A DNA stretch of 54,298 bases, taken from positions 1 to 54,298 of the forward strand of contig NZ_FNNN01000033.1 of the NCBI RefSeq assembly GCF_900106755.1, written 5' to 3'. Each line of letters starts with the position of its first letter. The first letter of the stretch is position 1. The notes under the pieces are model-generated. The model was not told the DNA's origin and searched no databases. It was given only the letters and a program-made list of their open reading frames with translations. The position numbers and the translations under genes are program-made. This document shows, in pieces, positions 42,541-52,328 of this stretch. This stretch comes from Bacteroides faecis MAJ27. Lineage in GTDB: Bacteria; Bacteroidota; Bacteroidia; Bacteroidales; Bacteroidaceae.

Positions 42541-44269
42541 ATTTAAGTTTATTTATCCACTCGGTCACGTCGTTCACGCTTGGATTGTTCAGTTCTAATT
42601 TGTATTTTTTATTGATGCCGCAAATCTCCTGGTGTAGCTTTTGCGGATTGACATCTTTCATTTCTTCCACCGTATTGTATCCGGCTTTCTGGATTACCGG
42701 AACCCAGTCTTCTGCAATTCCCAGTTCCATGTATTTAGAAGCCGCGTCTTTTTTCACTACTTTTTCCGGACGCATTTGCGGGAAGAACAATACTTCCTGA
42801 ATAGTGGTCTGTCCGGTCATCAGCATTACCAGACGGTCGATTCCGATACCGATACCTGATGTAGGAGGCATACCGTATTGCAGAGCACGCAGGAAGTCCT
42901 GATCGATAATCATTGCTTCATCATCTCCCTTGTCAGCCAGACGCATCTGTTCTTTGAAACGTTCTTCCTGATCGAGCGGATCATTCAATTCCGAGTAAGC
43001 GTTGGCCAGTTCTTTACCGTTTACCATCAATTCGAAACGTTCGGTCAGTCCCGGTTTAGAGCGGTGCATCTTCGTCAGCGGAGACATTTCAACCGGATAG
43101 TCAGTGATGAAAGTCGGTTGTATATAAGTGCCTTCGCAGAATTCGCCGAAGATTTCGTCGATCAGTTTGCCTTTGCCCATCGTGTCGTCGATTTCTTCCA
43201 TCTTCAGCTCTTTGCAGACCTGACGGATTTCTTCTTCGCTCTTGCCGTTGAGGTCGTATCCTGTCTTTTCTTTGATAGCGTCCAGGATAGGCAGACGGCG
43301 GTAAGGAGCTTTAAAGCTGATTGTCTTTCCGTCTACAAAGGTTTCGGTGCTTCCGTTCACGGCGATACAGATGCGTTCCAGCAACTTTTCGGTGAAGCTC
43401 ATCATCCAGTTGTAGTCCTTGTACTGTACGTAAAGTTCCATACAAGTGAATTCGGGGTTGTGGGTTCTGTCCATTCCCTCGTTACGGAAGTTCTTTCCTA
43501 TTTCGTATACACCTTCAAATCCTCCCACGATCAGTCGTTTCAGATAAAGTTCCGTTGCGATGCGCAGGTAGAGGTCTATATCCAGTGAGTTATGGTGAGT
43601 GATGAACGGACGTGCGCTTGCTCCGCCGGCGATGGATTGCAGGATCGGAGTTTCTACTTCCGTATATCCGGCTTCGTCGAGGGCGTTGCGCAGTGTTCTC
43701 ACTACGGTGGCACGCTTTTCGAATGTCTCTTTGATGCCTTCGTTTACTACCAGGTCCACATAACGTTGGCGATAACGGAGTTCGGGATCTTCAAAAGAGT
43801 CGTAAGCTACGCCGTCTTTATATTTTACGATAGGCAGCGGTTTGATAGACTTGGCAAGTACGGTCAGTTTCTTGGCATGGATACTGATTTCGCCCATTTG
43901 TGTACGGAACACGAAACCTTCGATACCTACGAAGTCACCTAAGTCGAGCAGGCGTTTGAATACAGAGTTATATAATTCCTTGTCTTCTCCCGGACAGATG
44001 TCGTCACGTGTAATGTATACCTGTATACGACCTTTAGAGTCCTGCAGTTCGATGAACGAAGCCTTGCCCATCACGCGGCGGCTCATAATACGGCCCGCTA
44101 CAGAAACCTGACGCGGTTCGTCTTCATCTTTGAATTCTGCTTTTATATCAGTAGAGAAAGCATTGGTTACATACTCTGCAGCGGGGTACGGATCGATACC
44201 CATTGCACGAAGCTCATTCAGACTATTGCGCCGAATAATTTCCTGTTCACTTAGTTCTAATATATTCAT
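42539..44269 (-). CDS. lysS: Lysyl-tRNA synthetase, class II
   Basis: A 576-aa class IIb synthetase that charges tRNA-Lys. The N-terminal OB-fold anticodon-binding domain (about 55-145, VAGRIMSRRVMGKASF) precedes the catalytic core. The core has motif 2, FRNEGMDRTHNPEFTCMELY, and motif 3, GIGIGIDRLVMLMTGQ. An extra C-terminal tail of about 75 residues (EKVVKKDAASKYMELGIAEDW onward) extends beyond motif 3; such extensions are common in Bacteroidetes. It heads the lysS-gpsA-pgi operon. Confidence 0.96.
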   Translation of the reverse strand: MNILELSEQEIIRRNSLNELRAMGIDPYPAAEYVTNAFSTDIKAEFKDEDEPRQVSVAGRIMSRRVMGKASFIELQDSKGRIQVYITRDDICPGEDKELYNSVFKRLLDLGDFVGIEGFVFRTQMGEISIHAKKLTVLAKSIKPLPIVKYKDGVAYDSFEDPELRYRQRYVDLVVNEGIKETFEKRATVVRTLRNALDEAGYTEVETPILQSIAGGASARPFITHHNSLDIDLYLRIATELYLKRLIVGGFEGVYEIGKNFRNEGMDRTHNPEFTCMELYVQYKDYNWMMSFTEKLLERICIAVNGSTETFVDGKTISFKAPYRRLPILDAIKEKTGYDLNGKSEEEIRQVCKELKMEEIDDTMGKGKLIDEIFGEFCEGTYIQPTFITDYPVEMSPLTKMHRSKPGLTERFELMVNGKELANAYSELNDPLDQEERFKEQMRLADKGDDEAMIIDQDFLRALQYGMPPTSGIGIGIDRLVMLMTGQTTIQEVLFFPQMRPEKVVKKDAASKYMELGIAEDWVPVIQKAGYNTVEEMKDVNPQKLHQEICGINKKYKLELNNPSVNDVTEWINKLK

Positions 44270-44298
44270 TTCGTTATGTATTAACTCAATTTTGGAGG

Positions 44299-44306
44299 CA
44301 AAAATA
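44299..44306 (-). promoter_or_regulatory. -7 box of the lysS operon
   Basis: The minus strand reads TATTTTTG (TAnnTTTG), 30 bases upstream of the lysS ATG. It is divergent from the MATE gene promoter 42 bases away. Confidence 0.55.
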
Positions 44307-44347
44307 CGAAACTTTTCTCATATATCCTGTAATCCGTCTCTTTTTTG

Positions 44348-44355
44348 TATCTTTG
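44348..44355 (+). promoter_or_regulatory. -7 box of the MATE gene
   Basis: TATCTTTG (TAnnTTTG) lies 19 bases before the ATG at 44375. It lies at the beginning of the longer frame from 44345, so the shorter start is preferred. Confidence 0.55.
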
Positions 44356-44374
44356 CGCCCTCAAAACAATAGGT

Positions 44375-45727
44375 ATGACAGGACAAAAGACACCCACTGC
44401 GCTGGGTACGGAAAAGATCGGGAAGCTTTTAATGCAGTATGCCATTCCGGCAATTATCGCCATGACGGCGTCTTCTCTTTATAATATGGTAGATAGTATT
44501 TTCATCGGTCACGGGGTGGGGGCAATGGCTATTTCGGGGCTGGCACTTACGTTTCCGCTGATGAACCTTGCGGCGGCTTTCGGTTCGCTGGTAGGTGTGG
44601 GAGCGGCTACACTGGTATCGGTGAAGCTGGGACAGAAAGATTATGATACGGCACAACGGGTGCTTGGCAATGTGCTGGTATTAAATATTATCATCGGACT
44701 GGCTTTTACGGTTCTTACCCTGATTTTCCTCGATCCGATTCTTTACTTCTTCGGGGGAAGTGAGGCGACTGTCGGCTATGCCCGCGACTATATGGTGGTT
44801 ATCCTCTGGGGAAATGTCATCACTCATCTATACCTGGGCTTGAATGCGGTACTTCGTTCCGCAGGGCATCCGCAGAAGGCGATGTATGCCACGATTGCTA
44901 CCGTGGTCATTAATACGATACTCGACCCTATTTTTATTTACGGCTTCGGCTGGGGGATACAAGGCGCGGCTATCGCTACGATTACCGCACAGGTCATCGC
45001 ACTTCTCTGGCAATTCAAATTGTTCAGTAATAAAGACGAACTCCTGCATTTTCATAAAGGCATTTTCCGTCTGAAGAAGAAGATTGTTTTTGATTCTCTG
45101 GCCATCGGTATGGCTCCCTTCCTGATGAATCTTGCCGCCTGCTTTATCGTCATCCTTATTAATAAGGGGCTGAAACAGCACGGAGGGGATCTGGCTATCG
45201 GAGCTTTCGGCATTGTCAACCGCCTGGTATTCCTTTTCGTTATGATTGTGATGGGTTTGAATCAGGGAATGCAGCCCATTGCCGGCTATAACTTCGGCGC
45301 CAAACAGTATCCGCGCGTGACGCAAGTGCTGAAAATAACGATTTATGCCGCGACCATTGTTACAACCATCGGTTTTCTGATGGGAATGTTTATTCCGCAA
45401 CTGGCTGTTTCCATCTTTACGACGCACGAAGAATTGGTGAATATCTCGGCAAAGGGCTTACGGATTGTTGTGATGTTTTTCCCGATTGTCGGTTTTCAGA
45501 TGGTGACTTCCAACTTTTTCCAGAGTATCGGCATGGCGAGCAAGGCTATCTTTCTCTCTATTTCCCGTCAGGTGCTTGTACTGATTCCTTGCCTGTTGAT
45601 TCTTCCCCGGTTTTACGGGCAGCTCGGCGTGTGGATCAGTATGCCTATCTCTGATTTGATAGCCAGTCTGATTGCAGGAGGGATGCTTTGGTGGCAGTTC
45701 CGCCAGTTCAGGAAGGCAACTGCCTGA
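44375..45727 (+). CDS. MATE-family multidrug efflux transporter
   Basis: A 450-aa protein with twelve predicted membrane helices in two MATE repeats. It shows LLMQYAIPAIIAMTASSLYNMVDSIFIGHGVG at the N-terminus and MGLNQGMQPIAGYNFGAKQYPRV in the second half, both family signatures. It would export cationic drugs or metabolites in exchange for sodium or protons at the inner membrane. The 3' end overlaps the convergent AraC regulator by 20 bases. Substrates cannot be inferred. Confidence 0.9.
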   Translation: MTGQKTPTALGTEKIGKLLMQYAIPAIIAMTASSLYNMVDSIFIGHGVGAMAISGLALTFPLMNLAAAFGSLVGVGAATLVSVKLGQKDYDTAQRVLGNVLVLNIIIGLAFTVLTLIFLDPILYFFGGSEATVGYARDYMVVILWGNVITHLYLGLNAVLRSAGHPQKAMYATIATVVINTILDPIFIYGFGWGIQGAAIATITAQVIALLWQFKLFSNKDELLHFHKGIFRLKKKIVFDSLAIGMAPFLMNLAACFIVILINKGLKQHGGDLAIGAFGIVNRLVFLFVMIVMGLNQGMQPIAGYNFGAKQYPRVTQVLKITIYAATIVTTIGFLMGMFIPQLAVSIFTTHEELVNISAKGLRIVVMFFPIVGFQMVTSNFFQSIGMASKAIFLSISRQVLVLIPCLLILPRFYGQLGVWISMPISDLIASLIAGGMLWWQFRQFRKATA

Positions 45728-46574
45728 TCTGTTTATTCCGATACTCTTTCGGAGAGACACCTACGTATTGCTTGAAATACTTACCGAAGAAAGATTGAGT
45801 CGGGAAATTCAGTTTTGTTGCAATTTCCTTGATGGTGAGATCGGAATTTTCGAGCAGTTGTTTGGCTTCGGTAATTACCATTTGTACAATCCATTGCAGG
45901 GCGGTACTACCGGATTTCTCTTTAATGACGGCAGAAAAGTACCGGGAAGAAAGGTATTGTTTGCCGGCATAGAAGGTAACGTCCCGTTCCTTCTGATAAT
46001 AGCGGAAGAGGGTGATGACGAAGTTCTGAAAGATTTTATCCTTTTTGTCTTGCGATAAAGGTTTGAGAGGCTGGTTGGTAAAATAAACGTTCAGCAACTC
46101 ATAGCATAAGGTTTGCCCCCATGATTTGATGAGCTCGGATATCAGATGCTGTCTTTGCAGCGGGATGTCATGTGCTTTTATATCCATTCGCTGTTGCAGG
46201 GCTTTGATTAATTGTTCCAGATAGCTGTATTGATATTCTGTAATTGAGAAACAGGGATTTTCCCGTAGATAGAGCAGGTTTTCCGAATTGACTATCTTAT
46301 TAACGATCGGAATAATATAATTCAAATCCACCTCCAGCATAATCCCTTTTATATCCTTGCTGATACGCTGGATGCGCAAGAGACTGCCTGTCATATAAAT
46401 GCAGACGCTTCCTTTACTTATTAAATACGACTTGTCACTCAGGGCAACTTCCACTTCTCCTTTCTGGCAAAAAAAGAAACCACACTTGTCTATGGTAGAT
46501 ATCATACAGCCTTCTTTTTTCGTAACATTCTCCGGAGATATTATAACATAACTAAAAGGTATCCGTTGTTCCAT
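45708..46574 (-). CDS. AraC-family transcriptional regulator
   Basis: A 288-aa protein with an N-terminal AraC-binding-like cupin region and a C-terminal double helix-turn-helix (LTIKEIATKLNFPTQSFFGKYFKQYVGVSPKEYR). The start at 46574 (MEQRIPFSYVIISPENV) is preferred to an upstream start whose extra residues look like AT-rich intergenic DNA. It is divergent from the RND efflux operon 180 bases away and is the obvious candidate to control it. The effector is unknown. It overlaps the end of the MATE gene. Confidence 0.88.
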   Translation of the reverse strand: MEQRIPFSYVIISPENVTKKEGCMISTIDKCGFFFCQKGEVEVALSDKSYLISKGSVCIYMTGSLLRIQRISKDIKGIMLEVDLNYIIPIVNKIVNSENLLYLRENPCFSITEYQYSYLEQLIKALQQRMDIKAHDIPLQRQHLISELIKSWGQTLCYELLNVYFTNQPLKPLSQDKKDKIFQNFVITLFRYYQKERDVTFYAGKQYLSSRYFSAVIKEKSGSTALQWIVQMVITEAKQLLENSDLTIKEIATKLNFPTQSFFGKYFKQYVGVSPKEYRNKQIRQLPS

Positions 46575-46721
46575 TTCCTCTTTGCTTTTGGGTGGTTTCT
46601 GTTGCAAAGAAACGAATAAATAAATACAAATAGCAAAGTTTTTGAGGATTTTAAGTCGAAAAACCTGCAAATCGGACAATTTATAGCTTAAATCAACCTT
46701 TTTACTTTTATCTGCTTGGGA

Positions 46722-46729
46722 TACTTTTG
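46722..46729 (+). promoter_or_regulatory. -7 box of the RND efflux operon
   Basis: TACTTTTG (TAnnTTTG) lies 25 bases before the adaptor ATG. A TTTT at about 46699-46702 may be a degraded -33 box. Confidence 0.55.
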
Positions 46730-46754
46730 CATGAACTAAATAACAAATGAAAAT

Positions 46755-47825
46755 ATGAAACGATTCAACTTTTTATTAACAGGAATTTTAGTCGTTTTGT
46801 TGGCGTCTTGCAGCCAACGTACACAGATTACAGATAGCAAACCTACAGTGAAGATTGATACTGTATTTTCTGCCGACGGACAGACGGCTTTGCAATTTCC
46901 CGGACGGGTGAAGGCGGCGCAGGATATAAGTTTGTCATTCCGTGTAAGCGGAACTATATTGCGTATGCACGTCAACGACGGAACGTATGTGCGCAAAGGA
47001 CAGCTGCTTGCCGAACTGGACCCTGCTGATTATCAGATTCAGCTGGATGCTGCGGAAGCGGAGTATCAAAGTGTGAAGGCGGAGGCGGAGCGTGTGATGG
47101 CACTTTATAAGGAGAATGTAACGACTCCCGACGCCAATGATAAAGCGATGTACGGGTTGAAACAGATAACCGCCAAGTACAATCATGCGAAAGATCAGCT
47201 GGAATATACCCGTCTGTATGCTCCTTTCAGCGGATATGTACAGAAACGTCTTTTCGATTCCCATGAGACTATTGCGGCCGGTATGCCCGTTGTCTCCATT
47301 ATCAGCGAGGGGACACCGGAGGTGGAAATTAATCTTCCGGCAGTAGAATATATCCGTCGCCGGCAGTTCACCGGCTACACTTGTACGTTCGACATTTATC
47401 CCGGTCAGGAGTATGCGCTCGATCTGATAAATGTCACCCCTAAAGCGAATGCCAATCAACTGTATACGATGCGTTTGCAGTTGAAGAAAGGTGAAGCGCA
47501 GGCGCTTCCTTCCCCCGGAATGAATACAATGGTCACTATAGAATGTACCGAAGGGGAAGTGCGTCATCTGTCCGTTCCTACGGGTGCGGTTCTTCGTGAC
47601 AAGGGGACGGCGAGTGTTTTCCTTTATGATGCTTTCAGCCGGACCATCCGTCGTTGTGATGTGACAGTCACCCGTTTGCTGGGCAGCGGCAGGTGCCTGG
47701 TGACTGCGGAGGGCTTGAAGCCCGGTGACTTGATTGTTGCTTCGGGAGTGCACCATGTGAAAGACGGAGAGCAGGTAGAACCCCTTTTGCCTGCTTCTAA
47801 AACCAATGTGGGAGGATTGCTATGA
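46755..47825 (+). CDS. RND efflux periplasmic adaptor (membrane fusion) lipoprotein
   Basis: A 356-aa AcrA/HlyD-type adaptor. A lipoprotein signal (VVLLASC, Cys19) tethers it to a membrane. The lipoyl half-motifs SFRVSGTILRMHVNDGTYVRKGQLLAELDP and YAPFSGYVQKRLFDSHETI flank a short helical hairpin, followed by beta-barrel and membrane-proximal domains. It would bridge the inner membrane pump and the outer membrane channel encoded downstream. The stop overlaps the next start by 4 bases (ATGA), so translation is coupled. Confidence 0.92.
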   Translation: MKRFNFLLTGILVVLLASCSQRTQITDSKPTVKIDTVFSADGQTALQFPGRVKAAQDISLSFRVSGTILRMHVNDGTYVRKGQLLAELDPADYQIQLDAAEAEYQSVKAEAERVMALYKENVTTPDANDKAMYGLKQITAKYNHAKDQLEYTRLYAPFSGYVQKRLFDSHETIAAGMPVVSIISEGTPEVEINLPAVEYIRRRQFTGYTCTFDIYPGQEYALDLINVTPKANANQLYTMRLQLKKGEAQALPSPGMNTMVTIECTEGEVRHLSVPTGAVLRDKGTASVFLYDAFSRTIRRCDVTVTRLLGSGRCLVTAEGLKPGDLIVASGVHHVKDGEQVEPLLPASKTNVGGLL

Positions 47826-50800
47826 TCGATATAAGTAAATGGGCATTTGAAAATAAGAAGTTAATTTACTTCTTGATTGCGGTGCTGATAGTCGGAGGAG
47901 CTTATTCCAGCTATGAAATGAGTAAGCTGGAAGACCCGGAAGTAACGGTGAAAGTCGCCATGGTAGTGACTACCTATCCCGGAGCTTCCGCACATCAGGT
48001 GGAACTGGAAGTGACGGATGTACTTGAAAAGAATATCCGTACAATGGGGAATATAGATAATGTAGAAAGTTATTCTTACAACGATCTCTCCCTGATTCAG
48101 GTGGAATTGAAAACGACCGTCAAGGAGGCAGATGTGGAACAATGCTGGGATTTGTTGCGGCGTAAGGTAGCGAATGCACAGGCTGAACTTCCCGAAGGTG
48201 CTGCTACTCCCCTTGTGAAAGATGATTTCGGAAATGTGTACGGTATGTTTTATGCGCTGACAGGAGACGGATTGCAGGACAGGGAACTGTCTGATTATGC
48301 CGAACTGATAAAGCGGGAAGTCAGCGAACTGGACGGAGTGGAACGGGTTGACTTGTATGGAAAGCGTGAGGAATGCATCAACATCTCTTTACTGCAGGAC
48401 CGGATGGCGAATCTGGGCGTGAAACCTGCCGAAGTTCTCGCTACTTTGAACGGACAGAATAAAACCACTTATACCGGATACTACGATAATGGCGATAACC
48501 GCATTCGGGTGACGGTGAGTGACAAGTTCAAGACGGTGGAAGACATCGGACGTATGCTGATTCAGGGGCACGATGATGACCAGTTACGTTTGAGTGACAT
48601 CGCCCGAATTGAGAAAGATTATGAGAATCCTACCCGCAATGAACTCTTTTATGACCGGCAGCGTGCCATGGGAATACTGATTGCGGCTTCTTCCGGTTCG
48701 GATATCATCAAGATTGGCAAACGGGTAGAACAGAAACTGGACGAATTGAAAGCAGAGCGGCTTCCGACAGGAGTGGAGTGTCATAAAGTATTCTACCAGC
48801 CGGAACGTGTATCCGGTTCGTTGGGAACATTCATTCTTAATCTGATTGAATCGGTCATTATCGTAGTTGTCATTCTGATGATAACGATGGGATTCAAGAG
48901 TGGAGTTATTATCGGAATCAGTCTGGTGGTAACGGTGTTCGGCTCCTTTCTGTTCCTGTATTTTGTGGATGGCACGATGCAACGGGTTTCGCTGGCGTCA
49001 TTTGTGCTTGCTATGGGGATGCTGGTTGATAATGCGATTGTTATTATTGACGGTATACTGGTCGATCTGAAAGCAGGCAAGAGCCGTATGGAGGCAATGA
49101 CCGCTATCGGGCGGCAGACTGCGATGCCTTTGCTCGGAGCCACTTTGATTGCTATCATTGCTTTCCTGCCTATCTTCATGTCTCCCGATACCGCAGGGGT
49201 ATATACGCGCGACTTATTTATCGTGCTGGCGGTTTCGTTACTGCTTAGCTGGGTATTGGCTCTGGTGCACGTACCGTTGATGGCCAACCGAATTTTGCAT
49301 CCCGAAGTTTCGAAAGAAGCGTCAACTACCGGAAAACGAGTGTATGAAGGAAAGATTTATGCCGTCCTGCGCTCCTTGCTGCGGTTTAGTCTGGCTCATC
49401 GCTGGAGTTTTGTCTTTGCGATGGTAGCGTTGGTTGTTCTTTCAGCTTTCAGCTATCGGTTCATGAAACAAGGTTTCTTTCCGGATATGGTGTACGATCA
49501 GCTTTATATGGAATATAAACTGCCGGAAGGAACAAATTATACCCGTGTCACACGTGACTTGGAAGAGATTGAAGCCTATCTGAAAACTCGTCCGGAAGTG
49601 ACCCATGTCACAGCTTCCGTCGGTGGTACACCCGGTCGTTATAATTTGGTGCGTAACATAGCCAATCCTTCTTTGGCATACGGTGAATTGATTATAGACT
49701 TTACTTCTCCCGATGCATTGGTGGATAATATGCCCGAGATTCAGCAATATCTTTCGTCTCGTTACCCCGATGCCTACGTGAAACTGAACCGTTATAACCT
49801 GATGTTCAAGAAATATCCGATCGAGGCACAGTTTACGGGGCCGGACCCGGTTGTTTTGCATCAATTGGCAGACAGTGCCCGCAGCATTATGGAAAGCTGT
49901 CCGGATGTATATCTGATAACTACGGACTGGGAGCCGCAGATTCCCGTGCTGACCATTGAATATGACCAGCCGACTGCCCGCGCTATCGGACTAAGCCGTA
50001 ATGATGTAAGCCTCTCGTTGCTTTCGGCCACCAGTGGCATTCCCATCGGTTCTTTCCACGAAGGAATCCATCGGGACAATATCTATCTGCGCTGCCTTGA
50101 CGAACAGGGAAGACCGATTGAGGATTTGGATAACACGCAAATATTTTCTTCTCTTCCTTCTTTGAATGGCTTGTTGACGCAGGAGATGATGATGAAACTG
50201 AAAACGGGAACGCTTTCAAAAGACGAATTGGTAGAAACCTTGATGGGAACTACTCCGTTGAAACAGATCAGCAAGCGGATCGATGTACAATGGGAAGATC
50301 CCGTAGTCCCTCGCTATAACGGGCAACGTAGCCAGCGTGTGCAGTGTTCGCCTGTTCCGGGAATAGAAACAGAGAAGGCACGCCAGTCCATTGCCGCGCA
50401 GATAGAGCAGATCCCATTGCCCGACGGTTATAAACTGCAATGGCAGGGTGAAAGGAATGCCAGTACGAAATCCATGCAGTATTTGTTCAAGAACTTCCCG
50501 TTTGCCATTATTCTGATGATCTCGATACTGATTATGCTGTTTAAAGACTATCGTAAGCCGATTATCATTTTCTGCTGCATACCGTTGGTTTTTGTCGGTG
50601 TAGTCGCCGTGATGTTGCTGACAGGGAAGACATTCAATTTTGTGGCGATTGTCGGCACATTGGGATTGATCGGTATGATTATAAAGAACGGGATTGTGCT
50701 GATGGATGAAATTACGTTGCAGATCAGTCAGGGAGTAGAACCGGTCACTGCGTTGATCGATAGCGCCCAGAGCCGTCTCCGTCCGGTGATGATGGCTTCG

Positions 50801-50962
50801 CTGACCACTATTCTGGGAATGATTCCGCTGTTGCCCGATGCCATGTTCGGCTCGTTGGCAGCTTCTATCATGGGGGGATTGCTGTTTGGCACGCTCATCA
50901 CGTTGCTCTTTATCCCGATTCTGTATGCATTATTCTTTCATATCAAAAAGACAGACAAATGA
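47822..50962 (+). CDS. RND-family efflux pump, inner membrane subunit (AcrB-like)
   Basis: A 1046-aa proton-driven pump with twelve membrane helices and two large periplasmic loops. TM1 starts after FENKKLIYFLIAVLIVGG; FVLAMGMLVDNAIVIIDG is TM4 and GTLGLIGMIIKNGIVLMDE is TM10. The proton-relay Asp407 and Lys940 equivalents are present, but the Asp408 position is Asn (VDN), a variant also known in other RND families. Sequence character (short porter region, EDPEVTVKVAMV motif near residue 36) resembles the efflux pumps of the AcrB/MdtB side rather than metal CusA. It overlaps both neighbours by 4 bases. Confidence 0.93.
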   Translation: MIDISKWAFENKKLIYFLIAVLIVGGAYSSYEMSKLEDPEVTVKVAMVVTTYPGASAHQVELEVTDVLEKNIRTMGNIDNVESYSYNDLSLIQVELKTTVKEADVEQCWDLLRRKVANAQAELPEGAATPLVKDDFGNVYGMFYALTGDGLQDRELSDYAELIKREVSELDGVERVDLYGKREECINISLLQDRMANLGVKPAEVLATLNGQNKTTYTGYYDNGDNRIRVTVSDKFKTVEDIGRMLIQGHDDDQLRLSDIARIEKDYENPTRNELFYDRQRAMGILIAASSGSDIIKIGKRVEQKLDELKAERLPTGVECHKVFYQPERVSGSLGTFILNLIESVIIVVVILMITMGFKSGVIIGISLVVTVFGSFLFLYFVDGTMQRVSLASFVLAMGMLVDNAIVIIDGILVDLKAGKSRMEAMTAIGRQTAMPLLGATLIAIIAFLPIFMSPDTAGVYTRDLFIVLAVSLLLSWVLALVHVPLMANRILHPEVSKEASTTGKRVYEGKIYAVLRSLLRFSLAHRWSFVFAMVALVVLSAFSYRFMKQGFFPDMVYDQLYMEYKLPEGTNYTRVTRDLEEIEAYLKTRPEVTHVTASVGGTPGRYNLVRNIANPSLAYGELIIDFTSPDALVDNMPEIQQYLSSRYPDAYVKLNRYNLMFKKYPIEAQFTGPDPVVLHQLADSARSIMESCPDVYLITTDWEPQIPVLTIEYDQPTARAIGLSRNDVSLSLLSATSGIPIGSFHEGIHRDNIYLRCLDEQGRPIEDLDNTQIFSSLPSLNGLLTQEMMMKLKTGTLSKDELVETLMGTTPLKQISKRIDVQWEDPVVPRYNGQRSQRVQCSPVPGIETEKARQSIAAQIEQIPLPDGYKLQWQGERNASTKSMQYLFKNFPFAIILMISILIMLFKDYRKPIIIFCCIPLVFVGVVAVMLLTGKTFNFVAIVGTLGLIGMIIKNGIVLMDEITLQISQGVEPVTALIDSAQSRLRPVMMASLTTILGMIPLLPDAMFGSLAASIMGGLLFGTLITLLFIPILYALFFHIKKTDK

Positions 50963-52326
50963 AAAAAGAATTTCTTGTAGCTGTTAGTGTTTTGTTTGGA
51001 ATGGCGGCTTCTCTTTCTGTTTCGGCACAAGAGAAGCTCAGCCTGAAACAATGCCGTGAAATGGCTCTAAAATATAACAAGGAAATGGCTGCTGCCGATA
51101 AACAGACAGAGGCCGCCCGGCTGATGTCTCTCAGCTATAAAGCTAACTTCTTCCCCAATTTTACAGCAAGCGGAACCGGACTGTATAGTACGGCAGACGG
51201 CAGCTTGGGCATTCAGGGTGGAAATCTGCCGGTATTCCTGCCCGATCCCGCTACTGGAGAGTTGGTAACAAGCGGTTATGCTTATTTCCCCGGATTGAAT
51301 CTGGACTATAAAGTCGGGACCGTCTATACAGGCGGAGTACAAGTGGAACAACCGCTTTATATGGGCGGAAAGATTCGCACCGCCTATAAAATGTCATTGC
51401 TCGGCAAGGAAATGGCACATCTGAATGAGGAACTGACTGCATCCGAAGTGATTCTGAATACAGACAAGGCTTATGTGCAACTGGTGAAAGCCAAAGAAAT
51501 GAAGAAAGTGGCGGAGAAATATCATGTGTTGCTCAATGAGCTGTTTCGGAATGTGAAGAGTGCCCATCAGCATGGCATGAAACCTCAGAATGATGTGTTG
51601 AAGGTACAAGTGAAACTTAACGAGAGTGAGCTGGCATTGCGCAAGGCGGATAATGCGCTCCGTCTTGCCGGCATGAATCTTTGCCATTATATCGGTCGGC
51701 CTCTGACAGCGGGGATTGATATCTCGGATGAATTTCCGGAAGTGGAGCAAGAGTGGAAGACACAGGTTGCCGATATCAGTGCCCGTCCCGAATATGGTAT
51801 TCTGAATAAACAGATCGCCATGGCCGAGCAGCAGGTAAAGCTGAATCGGAGCGAACTGCTGCCACGTGTGGGAGTGAAGGGAAGTTATGACTATCTCCAT
51901 GGATTGGAAATCAATGACGAAACTTTGATGAAAAAAGGATCATTCTCCGTCTTTCTGAATGTTTCAGTACCTCTGTTTCATTTTGGCGAACGTATGAATA
52001 AGGTGCGCTCTGCCAAGGTAAAATTGGAACAGACTCGTCTTGAACAGGAAAATGCCAATGAAAAGATGTTGCTTGAATTGACGCAGGCCACTAATAATCT
52101 GGATGAGGCCCGACTGGAATGCGAGCTTTCAGAACGTTCGCTGGAACAGGCGGAAGAGAATATGAAAGTCAGCGGCAAACAGTATGAGGTGGGATTGGAA
52201 ACCCTTTCGGATTATCTGGAAGCGCAAGTTATGTGGCAACAGGCGTATCAGACGAAAGTGGATGCCCATTTTCAGTTGTATGTAAACTATGTGGCTTACT
52301 TGAAAGCGGCGGGACAACTGCAATAA
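50959..52326 (+). CDS. TolC-family outer membrane efflux channel
   Basis: A 455-aa outer membrane factor. The signal peptide (residues 1-23, ending SVSAQ) is followed by two repeats of the OEP fold. These have long coiled-coil-prone helices (ANEKMLLELTQATNNLDEARLECELSER) and short beta strands (FSVFLNVSVPLFHFGERMNKVRSAK). It should form the trimeric channel through which the RND pump exports its substrates. It is the third and last gene of the operon. Array D repeats begin 3 bases after its stop codon. Confidence 0.92.
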   Translation: MKKEFLVAVSVLFGMAASLSVSAQEKLSLKQCREMALKYNKEMAAADKQTEAARLMSLSYKANFFPNFTASGTGLYSTADGSLGIQGGNLPVFLPDPATGELVTSGYAYFPGLNLDYKVGTVYTGGVQVEQPLYMGGKIRTAYKMSLLGKEMAHLNEELTASEVILNTDKAYVQLVKAKEMKKVAEKYHVLLNELFRNVKSAHQHGMKPQNDVLKVQVKLNESELALRKADNALRLAGMNLCHYIGRPLTAGIDISDEFPEVEQEWKTQVADISARPEYGILNKQIAMAEQQVKLNRSELLPRVGVKGSYDYLHGLEINDETLMKKGSFSVFLNVSVPLFHFGERMNKVRSAKVKLEQTRLEQENANEKMLLELTQATNNLDEARLECELSERSLEQAEENMKVSGKQYEVGLETLSDYLEAQVMWQQAYQTKVDAHFQLYVNYVAYLKAAGQLQ

Positions 52327-52328
52327 AA

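Noticed and set aside
42878..43588. 236-aa plus-strand ORF opposite lysS
   Set aside because: Shadow of lysS; composition is the complement of conserved synthetase motifs.
46935..47756. 273-aa minus-strand ORF opposite the RND adaptor
   Set aside because: Shadow of the adaptor gene, which has a signal peptide, lipoyl motifs and operon context.
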